DNA of 64,000 nucleotides from Apodemus sylvaticus (Eukaryota; Chordata; Mammalia; Rodentia; Muridae). The DNA lies in NCBI RefSeq assembly GCF_947179515.1, contig NC_067492.1:15650916-15714915 (forward strand), in the 5' to 3' direction. Below, piece by piece: positions 55,830-64,000 of this stretch (position 1 is the first letter of the stretch; each line of letters starts with the position of its first letter). The translations under genes and the position numbers were made by a program. The notes under the pieces were generated by a model. It ran no database searches. It had not been told where the DNA came from and saw only the letters and a list, made by a program, of their open reading frames with translations.

Positions 55830-56250
55830 TGTGTTGTAATCAATGTTTTATTGTTGTGAAGATACACCATGACCAAAGCAACCCTTAGACAGGGAGCCAT
55901 CTGATTGGGATTGGCTTACAGTTTGAGAGATTCAGTCCATTATCGTCATAGCAGGAAGTGTGGTGGAATGCAGGCAGGCAGGTAGGCAAACATGGTGATG
56001 GGGAAGGAGTTCTGCCTGGATCAACCGGAAGAGACAGAGACACAGAGAGACACAGCGTCGAGAGGAGAGAGGACAGACTGGGATTGGCTTGAACATTTGA
56101 AACCCCACAGCCCACTCCCCCCACCCACCCCCACCCCCACCCCGGTGACACACTTTTTTCGTTAAGGCCACACATTGTAATCCTTTCAGATAGTGCCACT
56201 CCCTCTGAGCCTTTGGGGCCATTTTCATTCAATCCGGCACACTGTGTTTT
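55830..56250 (-). mobile_element. LTR-like repeat with internal (CCCAC)n
   Basis: 'GTTGTGAAGATACACCATGA', 'GGGATTGGCTTACAGTTTG' and 'GAGCCTTTGGGGCCATTTTC' belong to a dispersed rodent LTR-like repeat, reverse orientation. C-rich CCCAC units lie at about 56115-56145. Confidence 0.55.
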
Positions 56251-56469
56251 AGTCCATAGGCAGTACTTGATGTATTATTGTCTGTTTCTATCTTGACTCA
56301 CGTGGAGTGGGTATCTTGTGTCACGTTTTCTTGGGAACCAAACAGTTCTCACATGTTTGTGAGAACTTTGGAGAGCCTCTTGTCAAAAACTTGAGTGTTT
56401 GCCTTTTTTTCCCACCTGAATATGGCTTATTTGTGGGCAAATGTGTTCTATTTACTGGCATGTCTCTCG

Positions 56470-56620
56470 GCCCCCTGAATTTTTTCTTATGTAGCCCTGG
56501 CTGGCCTGGAACATGCACTGTGTAGACCAGGCTGGCTTCAGACTCACAGAGATCCACCTGCCTCTGCTTCCTGAGTTCTAGTATCAAAGGTATGTGCCAT
56601 TCATGCCTGACTTGAATGTT
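56470..56620 (-). mobile_element. B1 SINE
   Basis: Reverse complement of B1: 'GTAGCCCTGGCTGGCCTGGA', 'GACCAGGCTGGCTTCAGACT', 'GATCCACCTGCCTCTGCTTC'. Confidence 0.9.
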
Positions 56621-56831
56621 TCCTTTGGATAGTTTTATTTTACTTTCTCCCAACGGGTCACTTTCTGGCATCTTTATAGTAAAACTTCCTGCATCAAGAG
56701 CCGTTAAAATACGTTCTAATGTAAAATTCTAGAAATCCTATCTACCTTCACAATTTGTCTACCTAGAATTGGCTTTTGGGGAACAGTGTGACCCAAATTG
56801 GCCATTATGTGACAGACTTTTCCTGAGGAGA

Positions 56832-56832
56832 C

Positions 56833-56861
<29 letters not shown>
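56832..56861. repeat. (CA)n microsatellite
   Basis: Fifteen CA units. Confidence 0.9.
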
Positions 56862-56863
<2 letters not shown>

Positions 56864-57876
56864 CTTCATCACAGAAAGGGAATCCACAAAAGACCAAGGT
56901 AAAGATTATACCAGAGTCCATCTTCGGGAGCCAACGAGGCTGTGCTATGGTTACTAACAGATGTAAGGATAAACATTAGTTACAAGGACGGGAATGACTC
57001 AAATGCAGCTGCATCATGGGAAAGCCCACCCGAACACGTGACGACTCTCTGGAAAGCTGGAGCTCTGAGGCTCTGCTCGGCTGGCAGGCCCCGGGATCTT
57101 GTCTCTGCAGCTCGTTAGAGTGTCCTCCATCAATAAAGCTATGAAGGAGCTTTCTAGAATCTTCCTGCTTCCACTTTCAGACACAGACTCTTTCATTTCC
57201 CTCCCGAGTCTCACGAACCACCTCTAATTCTATTCTCCTTATGTGTTGCTGCTGACACTACCCCATGCTAGCTGTGGATTTTGTGGGGAGGGAGTCCAGG
57301 GGACAGTGCGGTTTCTGGTTCTTTCTGGGTCTTTGTTTCCTTATCTGTGAGCAAAACTCCTAGTGGGATCTTGTAAGCTGTCCTCAGAATTGGGGGAGCT
57401 AAATGTGCCGGGAGGGCAGAGGGGGAGCAACCGAGGAATGCGATCCAACTTCCGGTTGTCCATGGTGCTGCAACACACTCGGCTCATCAGCCATCAGTGC
57501 CTCAGCCCTGAGGTGTTTTGGCTCTTCAGAGAAACAGAAATGCAGAAAGATGGCGTGTCGTGAGGAATTGGCCACTGTCCCTTCAGGAACCAGAGAGCGC
57601 CAGGAGTCTGTGAGCCATCTTCCATACACTGACGTGTGAGGAAAGTCCACGGAGGAGTTTCGAGGCCAAGAAGCAGACTGGGTGCTGGAATCAGTACCCA
57701 GGGACAGTAGAAGATGGTTGGTTCAGCTTGAGAGCAAATTTTCCCTGCCTCAACCTTTTTTTTTTTTGTCTCTCTTCAGGATCTCCATACGTTGGGTGAT
57801 TTCCACGTGGATAAGTGAGGGACTTTATTGTTCAGGGTCCAGACTTTTTAAAGGCAGATTCTTTTCTTTTTTTGAA
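56862..57876. other. Unique intronic sequence
   Basis: About 1 kb without recognised repeats. A short region with several CpGs lies at 57400-57640; no exon identified. Confidence 0.4.
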
Positions 57877-57885
57877 TAGTATTTT

Positions 57886-58253
57886 CTTTTTGATTTTATA
57901 CATACATATATTTTTTCCATTGGTTATTTTGTTTATTTACATTTCAAATGTTATCACCTTTCCCGGTTTCCCCTCCGAAAACCCCCATCCCACCCCTCTC
58001 CCCCTGCCTCTATGAGGGTGCTCCCCCTCCCCACCCACTTACTCCTACCCAACTGCCCTAGCATTCCCCTATGCTGGGGCATCAAGCCTTCACAGGACCA
58101 AGGGCCTCTCCTCCCACTGATGCCAGATAAGGCCATCCTTTGCTACATATAAGCCTGGAGCCACGGGTCCCTCCATGTGTATTCTTTGGTTGGTGGTTTA
58201 GTCTCTGGGAACTCTGGCAGATTCCTTCCAGTTTGATTGGTGCCACCTTTTGT
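57886..58253 (-). mobile_element. Truncated L1 3' UTR
   Basis: Reverse-oriented murine L1 3' UTR ('TTTACATTTCAAATGTTATC', 'CTATGAGGGTGCTCCCCCTC', 'GAGCCACGGGTCCCTCCATG'). TAGTATTTT occurs at 57877-57885 and 58254-58262, a candidate 9-bp target duplication. Confidence 0.8.
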
Positions 58254-58257
58254 TAGT

Positions 58258-58440
58258 ATTTTAGTTTCACATTTAATTGTATGCATTTGGGAATACAAGC
58301 ATGTGGCCAGAAGAGGGTGTCAGGTCCCCTGCAGCTAGGTTGCAGGCAGTTGTGAGCCTTCCCATGTGGGTCCCAGGAACCAAACCTAGGGTCCTCTCTC
58401 TGCGTGCTCTTAGCTGCTGAGCCCTCTCTCCAGCCACTTG
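58258..58440 (-). mobile_element. B3 SINE
   Basis: 'GGCCAGAAGAGGGTGTCAGG', 'GTTGCAGGCAGTTGTGAGCC' and 'CTGAGCCCTCTCTCCAGCCA', reverse orientation, directly after the L1. Confidence 0.85.
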
Positions 58441-59070
58441 GTAGCATTTGCCTTGTTTTGTTTTGTTTTGTTTTAACTGGTTTTTACCTGTTTGTGTTTT
58501 AGCATATGCCATCACCATAGGATGACCCCAGCTTTTATTCTGTAAATGCACAATCAAGCTGCCCTCACTTCTTGATCTAGTGTCCCTTTTGGTCAGTTCT
58601 GGATGCGATTTGTAAATAAATATGTGCTTAGACTCTCCCGTGGGTCCTTTGAGATGTGTTTCTTTAAAAGGTTCTCCTGTTGCACCCTATTAGGCTTGGT
58701 CACTGAAGGGTTGCTGTCTTCATGGGATGATCTGGAAAATGCAGGTCTTTCCTTTGTCCCTCTTTGTGTTTGATTCACATCCCTTTCATTCTCTTTGAGA
58801 ACAAAAAGATTCTAAGATCATTCCCCCTTTTCAGTCCGTTCTTCTCTGCTAACGCATGCTTTAGAAACATGCCACACATCTTCACTCCGTTGCCATGGAA
58901 GATATTTGACAGTTTTCCATTGGCTTCCCCTTTCAACTCTCGGGTTACTTAGAAGAGGACAGACATCTGGGAATATCTAATATCCGGTCATATTTTTGTT
59001 TTCTATTTCTAGTTTAATTTAACAATGGTGAGATGATACCTGTTTTCAGCCCTTCAAAATTTAAGTCTTC
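58441..59070. other. Unique intronic sequence
   Basis: Begins with a short (TTTTG)n run at about 58453-58473; otherwise nothing recognised. Confidence 0.4.
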
Positions 59071-59074
59071 TATC

Positions 59075-59160
59075 ATGGGATTCACTATGTGGCCCCAGCT
59101 GGCCTTGGAGTTCTGGGGTTCTATTGGCTCATCTCTATGTATAGGTGTATCCATGTGTAC
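59075..59160 (-). mobile_element. B1 fragment
   Basis: 'CACTATGTGGCCCCAGCTGG' resembles the reverse complement of a B1 middle region. Confidence 0.5.
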
Positions 59161-59169
59161 CTAGTCATG

Positions 59170-59221
59170 TCTTCCTCTTCTTCCCCTCCTCCCCCTCCCC
59201 TTCCTCCCCCTCCTCCTCCCT
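59170..59221. repeat. Polypyrimidine tract
   Basis: About 50 bases of almost pure C/T with CTCC units. Confidence 0.85.
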
Positions 59222-60039
59222 GTGTAGAGTTCACTTTTTGTTTTATTCCCTCATAAGCTCCCTACACTATGGGTTAGCTTCCTCAAACTTTGGGTTGTTT
59301 GTTCCATCTCCCTGAACCACTGAGCTTCACGAAGGAAATTCCCCAAAGCTGAGCCTCCATGATCATCGGGCTCAGTCTTTGTTCTTCTCTTCTTTTGGGG
59401 TGTTGGCTCTTCAGGTCTCAGGTACTGCCGTAGCCCCAAACACAAGGCCCAACTTTCCGTCTTCCTTGAGTTAGCAGGAAATTCTTTTCTTGACTCAGCA
59501 GGAGACGGTGCTTGGTTTTCTTCCTCTGTATACTTATTTTAACCTGAGCCTTTCAGTCATCTGCACTGAGTGCCTTAAGGAGAGCATGACCGATTTCTTC
59601 TGTTTCTCTTTTTTGTACTCTCCTCTTTGGTCCTGGATACCCAGAAAGCTATTTCATATGTTCCCGAGGGAGGAAGGGAAGGATTTTTATAATGTTTCTG
59701 TAGCTACTTTCTATTTGAATAATAGGGTGGTATGGTACAGTCCCAATGTATGTATTTATTATCCATGGAATCATTGGTGGCACCATGGAGAAGAGAGAAA
59801 ATTAAAAGAGACACAGCCAATGTCGATTTCCACTGCACATATGTTATATGTTTTGTGTTTGGCACTGCAAGGACCCACATTTTGTGCACTGCAAGGACCA
59901 AAGTTGCCATATTGGTATTGATAAAGAGGAGTAATAAGCAATTTTTTTTTACAGGTTTTGTAGGTTTCTTTCTGCTACTGAGGATGTGAGCCAGCTTAGA
60001 AGCAGGTTTTTCCATGGTTCTTGCCTCTCACAGTGGGGT
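59222..60039. other. Unique intronic sequence
   Basis: Contains a short direct repeat GCACTGCAAGGACC near 59862 and 59887; otherwise nothing recognised. Confidence 0.4.
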
Positions 60040-60380
60040 CCTGATTTCTCTCAGTGATGGGCTGTGTCCTGGAAGGCAAATAAATACCATTCTCCCCTGA
60101 ACTGCCTTCAGTCCTGCAACAGAAAGGAAAACATGGAGCAAGAGTGTTCAGTGCATCACACACAGGCTCGTGTTCTGCAACTTTCTTATCCGTCCCAAGC
60201 CCACATGCTCAGGGAATATAGTGTTGCTGGGCCCTCCTTCCTCCATCAATTAACAATCGAGCCGACTGCTCATAGACTTGACCATAGGCCAGTCTGATGC
60301 ACAATATCTCAATTGAGACTTCCCTTTCAGGTAACACTCTAGGCTGCACCAAGATGACAGAAAAAGCTAACAAGAACATA
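60040..60380 (-). mobile_element. Diverged ERVL/MaLR-like LTR part
   Basis: 'GGGCCCTCCTTCCTCCATCA', 'CATAGGCCAGTCTGATGC' and 'CAATTGAGACTTCCCTTTCA' are in the same order as in the LTRs at 7625 and 50775. Confidence 0.55.
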
Positions 60381-60525
60381 TGGTGACAATGTTTTAATCG
60401 ACAAAGAATTGGATAAGAATAACATCACCTAGTAAGGAAATGAAAGAGCATATTTCTAGGTCATATTCCACAAACATCTAATAATGAAAAAAATATTTTC
60501 CTTAGTCTACATCTTAAGATTTTAA
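60381..60525. other. Unique intronic sequence
   Basis: Nothing recognised. Confidence 0.35.
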
Positions 60526-60529
60526 AGAT

Positions 60530-60740
60530 TTGTATTTGTGTGTAAGAATATTTTGCCTGCCTGTATGTATGTATGTGCACCATGTGCATGCAGTACCCAT
60601 GGCAGCCATAAGAGGGCATCAGATCTCCTGGAACAGGAGTTACAGGCAGTTGTAAGGCACCATGTTGGTGCTGGGACTTGTACTTGGGTCCTCTGCAAAG
60701 GCAGCAGTGTTCTTAGTTACTGAGACATCTCACTAGCCCC
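60530..60740 (-). mobile_element. B3 SINE
   Basis: 'TTTTGCCTGCCTGTATGTAT', 'CATAAGAGGGCATCAGATCT', 'GGAACAGGAGTTACAGGCAG', reverse orientation and nearly complete. Confidence 0.9.
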
Positions 60741-60967
60741 TATTTTAGTATTCTTAAAAAAAAAAAACCCAAAAACTAGTTCCTTTGTTACTCATTTAAC
60801 TCTTATAGCAGTTGTATGGCTATTGTCTTATAACTACTGTTTTTATTGAATAAAGTAAGAAGCAGGGACATGTAGCCGACCTGTGGTTTCTGCATCCTCA
60901 TATCTTCTACGAGGAAGAGACAATAGTGAAAGAGGCAACAGAGGTTAAATTATAAGAAGGGTCTCTT

Positions 60968-61043
60968 TGCATTTGAGTGCCACTCTTAGAGCCTAATCTT
61001 GACAAAATCACTCTGAATTTTTTCCTCACCAGTAGCTAAGGCA
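60968..61043. repeat. 76-bp direct duplication, copy 1
   Basis: About 92% identical by eye to 61843-61921, including 'GCATTTGAGTGCCACTCTTA' and 'CACCAGTAGCTAAGGCA' (GTGG in the other copy). Not a repeat family I recognise. Confidence 0.85.
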
Positions 61044-61060
61044 CTCTTACTGGTGCTCTT

Positions 61061-61102
61061 AAAGGGCACCAGTCCCCTAATCTGAGGGGACTGGTGCCCT
61101 TT
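61061..61102. repeat. Perfect 18-bp inverted repeat with 6-base loop
   Basis: AAAGGGCACCAGTCCCCT (61061-61078), loop AATCTG, then AGGGGACTGGTGCCCTTT (61085-61102), with no mismatch. ACTGGTGC also occurs at 61049-61056, giving a second overlapping hairpin option with 61066-61073. Confidence 0.95.
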
Positions 61103-61842
61103 CAGAGAGATGCTGTGAATACCTTCCTCCATTATGTGAGGACACAGTGGGAAGGTGGCTGGCCACCTTCTAGCTAGAAAAGAACCAACCAGATGGTCAG
61201 CTGCTTTGAGTTTGGCCATGTGGGCCCTGAAACGGAGAGAAAACACTTCTGTCTCTTGTGCCACCCATTCTGTGGTTTTGAGGCACAGAAGCCCTGGCAA
61301 ACTACCCCCAAGACATAAAACACTCAAGCTCTCTGATATAGTGAGGCAGAGGGGTCACTTTGGAAGGTGAAATTCTCTTATTTACGAAAATGCCGAGCTT
61401 CGGACCACAGCTGGAAGAGTCATTTCCTATGCTGCCTTTATTCAGCACTAAATAGAACTGAAGCCTGCCTGTACTCTAAATGTGCTCACTTAGAGTGGTG
61501 CAGCAGGTCTGCCGAACCCTGGAAGTCAGTGCAAGGTTGGCCCCTGGCTTAGCGTCAGTCATCCACTCTGCCAAGAGTCCCAGGAGGAGGGGTGTGTGTG
61601 GGGAGGTGCTGGAGACATTGACAGGAATCCCATTGTTTCGGTTTGATTTTTCTTTCCTTTTTTTTTTTTTTTTTTCATTTGGGGCTGCAGAGTTTTTGGA
61701 CGCATTTGACCACGGGCTTCTTGTCTGGACATGAATTTGAATCCTCTTAGCTGTCAACATGCCACCGAGAAGTCCAGATTTGCTCTCGGAGCCCCTCACA
61801 GGGGTGGCCGAGCGCCGCTGCTAGACAAACCCGCCCTTTGTC
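61103..61842. other. Unique intronic sequence
   Basis: Repeat-free except for a poly-T run at about 61658-61676; CpG-containing between 61690 and 61840. No exon identified. Confidence 0.4.
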
Positions 61843-61921
61843 TGCATTTGAGTGCCACTCTTAGAGCCTAATCTTCCCAAAATCACTCTGATTTTTTTCC
61901 CCCTCACCAGTGGCTAAGGCA
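61843..61921. repeat. 76-bp direct duplication, copy 2
   Basis: Second copy of 60968-61043, 875 bases away in the same orientation; it lacks the hairpin that follows copy 1. Confidence 0.85.
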
Positions 61922-62318
61922 ATTAACAGCAGTGCTAAAACAGAAACCCCCAGCAAGTCCCTCCCCATCCCCCAGCCTCTGGTCTCTTCCCATGAAGACA
62001 CCTTTCAAACACCTTTCTCTTTTTCAAGCTAATGTCTTCTCTGACACTTCAGAAGTGAGGTACGGTCTCCTGTGGCTGTCTCCCACACTGGACAGGTAAC
62101 TCCTACAGCAGCAATTGACTTCTGATAATCTTTGCATTCTCACAACCTGACAAGGAGCCTTCCCACTGATGTGAAATGTTGTGTGGAAAATGCATTCAGG
62201 GAAGTAGATAGAATGGCCTCAGTTGGCCTTTGGAAATATGAGGCTCTCATATGACATAAATAGGAAAATCAATCAAAGACTTCAACCTCGCTTTACTAAC
62301 TCCACCATCACGGTGGAC
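61922..62318. other. Unique intronic sequence
   Basis: Nothing recognised. Confidence 0.4.
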
Positions 62319-62319
62319 T

Positions 62320-62555
62320 TGATATATTTTTGAACATTTTATTGGTGCATGTGTGTGTGCATGCATGCATGAGTGTGTGTGTGTATACACGTACCATGTG
62401 AATGCAGATACCTGATGAGGTAAAAAGAAGGGGTTAGATCCCAGAGTTAGACCTAAATGCAGCTGTGAATCATTCAACATGGATGCTGGGAGCAAAACTT
62501 GGGTCCTCTGAAAAAGCAGCAGATGCTCTGAACTGCTGAGCTTCCCTCCAGCTCC
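62320..62555 (-). mobile_element. B3 SINE, diverged
   Basis: 'CATTTTATTGGTGCATGTGT', 'CAGCTGTGAATCATTCAACA' and 'GCTGAGCTTCCCTCCAGCTC', reverse orientation, with an internal TG-rich expansion. Confidence 0.7.
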
Positions 62556-62980
62556 TCCATGTTGTATTTGAAACTATCTAGCCACACAATTTACAGCGAG
62601 TCTTGTATTTTATTTCACCTTTCCCTAGAATCATATGCCCATCATTAGTTACTTATTAAGTTGTTGCAGAAGAGCCCTAGGTCTATGTGATAAGAGAATG
62701 TTATGTAATTGAGAATCACACTCAAAATACATTTCTCCCAAAATCCAAATTTTTTCATGGCCCCAAGAAGTTATCCCCCCAGGTTCACCTTTTACTTTTA
62801 TTTTTATTTTTCCAGGCACAGGCATTTGTTGTTACGTGGAGTTTTCGAATTGCTTTATCAGGAATGTAGAAGTCAATTCATTCACTCCCATTTTCTCCTC
62901 CCTTTCTTCCTCTTGAGAAACAAGTTGATCTTTAAAAGTCAAAGCCTTGGATTACAAGCCACCAGTGTCTGGGTTTGTGA
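62556..62980. other. Unique intronic sequence
   Basis: Nothing recognised. Confidence 0.4.
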
Positions 62981-62982
62981 CT

Positions 62983-63150
62983 GTGACTCAGTTGGCTGAG
63001 TGATTGCTGGATTGCTTGAAGCCTCAGGATCCTTCCCAGCACCACAGAAAGCCAGGTCTCCTGAAGAACTCTTGTGACCCCAGCACTCAGAAGGTAGAGG
63101 CGGGTCTGCAGCCCCAGCTGCCTGATGAGTCTGATTCCAGATGAGCTTTG
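62983..63150 (+). mobile_element. B4-type SINE
   Basis: An ID-like part 'GACTCAGTTGGCTGAGTGAT...CCCAGCACCACAGAAAG' joined to a B1-like part 'GACCCCAGCACTCAGAAGGT'. Confidence 0.7.
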
Positions 63151-63435
63151 TACGACTTGATATCAGAAGAAAGAGAAAGACCAGTGTCTAGAGAATTTTC
63201 AGAGGTCACACAATACCCTCAAGGAAGTTTAGTCCAAATATAATGCCAATCATCCCTCAGACCTTGATTCTGAGGTCACTCTTTAGAGAAATTTTCTTTT
63301 TCCATAGATCCCTGTTCTCAAACTTAAATGCATTCAAATACCTTTGTTTTCCTTTCCTTTTTATTTTTTGTGTGTTTTTCTTTTACTAAAAAATTATTTA
63401 TGTGCAGATGTGTGTATAAGGCATGTGTATAAAAG

Positions 63436-63469
63436 GCGCGCGCGCACGCACACACACACACACACACAC
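63436..63469. repeat. (CG)n(CA)n alternating purine-pyrimidine run
   Basis: GCGCGCGCGCACGC followed by about ten CA units, the strongest Z-DNA-type sequence in the window. Confidence 0.9.
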
Positions 63470-63524
63470 TAGATGGGGTAGGGGAAGTGGAGGGAAGAAT
63501 CTAGTACATGTATGTCTGAAGAGG

Positions 63525-63536
63525 CCACCAGAGGGC
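63525..63536 (+). promoter_or_regulatory. Candidate CTCF site in a B3 SINE
   Basis: CCACCAGAGGGC matches all 12 positions of the CTCF core CCASYAGRKGGC. It lies in the B3 at the position of the family's AGAGGGC block. Rodent B2/B3 SINEs are known carriers of CTCF sites. Binding is not shown. Confidence 0.5.
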
Positions 63537-63660
63537 CTCAGATGCCCTAGAGTCTAGGATGGTTGTGAACAACCCGATGCGAGTTCTGGGAACCAAACTT
63601 GGGTCCTCTGAAGGACATAGCAGGGGCTCTTCACCAGTGAGCCATCTCTCCAGCCTCAAG

Positions 63661-64000
63661 TCCATCTGGATGTCCTTTTGCAGCATCAAGACTCTTCCTG
63701 CTAAAGTACTTATCCTGCACTTAGTTATGGAATGTTCTGGTTATTCTCAGTCTCTCCCCTAGACTGTACGTACTGCACCTGATTTTTCTCAGTAGCTCTG
63801 ATGGAGACGAGGGCCCCGTATGTATTAAATAAAGGAAGGGATGACTCTGTTTCCATTAATAGAAAAGCCACTGGCTGAGACACGCAGGCTAGCTGAATGT
63901 GGTTCAGAGGCTCTGACTCACATGCGAGTGGGCTGTGATCCAAGAAAAAGGACCCAGATATCCCCAAGCCTTACATCTCTCTTTCCCAGACTCATTATTC
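63661..64000. other. Unique intronic sequence at window end
   Basis: Nothing recognised; intron 3 continues beyond the edge. Confidence 0.4.

Larger units (their letters stand above)
63385..63660 (-). mobile_element. B3 SINE with CG/CA expansion
   Basis: 'GTGAGCCATCTCTCCAGCCT' and 'GGGAACCAAACTTGGGTCCT' mark a reverse-oriented B3. A CG/CA simple repeat interrupts its distal part at 63436-63469. Confidence 0.85.
28512..64000 (+). other. Adamts18: Adamts18 intron 3 (5' part, at least 35.5 kb)
   Basis: Starts GTAAGTCC and continues past the right edge. I looked for the next propeptide segment (expected to begin Ser-Gly-Leu after residue 165) in the open frames and did not find it. The intron contains truncated L1s, LTRs, SINEs and microsatellites set in unique sequence that may hold regulatory elements. 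Confidence 0.8.

Noticed and set aside
28512..64000. Search for Adamts18 exon 4
   Set aside because: No open stretch resembling the next propeptide segment was seen; a very short exon could be missed by eye, but the next exon should be long enough to notice.
1..64000. Assigning the species as rat or as mouse
   Set aside because: Repeat types are shared by murines. I saw no clear full-length ID elements, which are abundant in rat, but the window is too small for that to decide.

Overview
This is a mammalian genomic window, almost certainly from a murine rodent. The interspersed repeats are of rodent type (B1, B2/B3 and B4-like SINEs, murine L1 3' ends, Lx-like older L1s, MaLR/ERVL-type solo LTRs), simple repeats are long and frequent, and the only recognisable gene has the short GC-rich 5' exons of a vertebrate CpG-island gene. 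I cannot separate rat from mouse or a close relative with confidence. No bacterial, plasmid or CRISPR-type content is present.

The gene is Adamts18 on the + strand, which encodes a secreted zinc metalloprotease of the ADAMTS family. Only its 5' end is here. A CpG island (about 24246-25080) holds the promoter/5' UTR, coding exon 1 (24796-24885, residues 1-30) and coding exon 2 (24988-25078, residues 31-60 plus one base). Exon 3 (28198-28511, residues 61-165) carries the start of the propeptide. Exon 4 onward (catalytic domain, thrombospondin repeats) was not found, so intron 3 runs from 28512 past the right edge. Exons 1 and 2 are separated by a 102-base intron that appears to be of the rare GC-AG class, and it is open in frame. 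Two small upstream ORFs precede the start codon; the second ends two bases before it.

Layout: 1-24.2 kb is 5' intergenic DNA, about half repeats. It holds an old Lx-like L1 interrupted by a twin-primed L1, a solo LTR at 5.7 kb, a second solo LTR inserted in an old L1 at 7.6 kb, an L1 at 9.6-10.7 kb, a hAT-type MITE at 14.5 kb, an L1 at 15.1 kb and an LTR split by an L1 at 15.8-16.8 kb, plus a CTCF-like motif 5.4 kb upstream of the start codon. 25.1-28.2 kb is intron 2. 28.5-64 kb is intron 3, with truncated L1s (mostly antisense to the gene), LTRs and SINEs set in unique sequence.

The most interesting points are the GC-AG in-frame intron inside the signal-peptide coding region, the uORF arrangement, a perfect 18-bp hairpin next to a 76-bp duplication near 61 kb, a 25-base AT-rich palindrome just after exon 3, and several cleanly dated nested insertions with target-site duplications. 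All identifications were made by reading the sequence; no database search was run.
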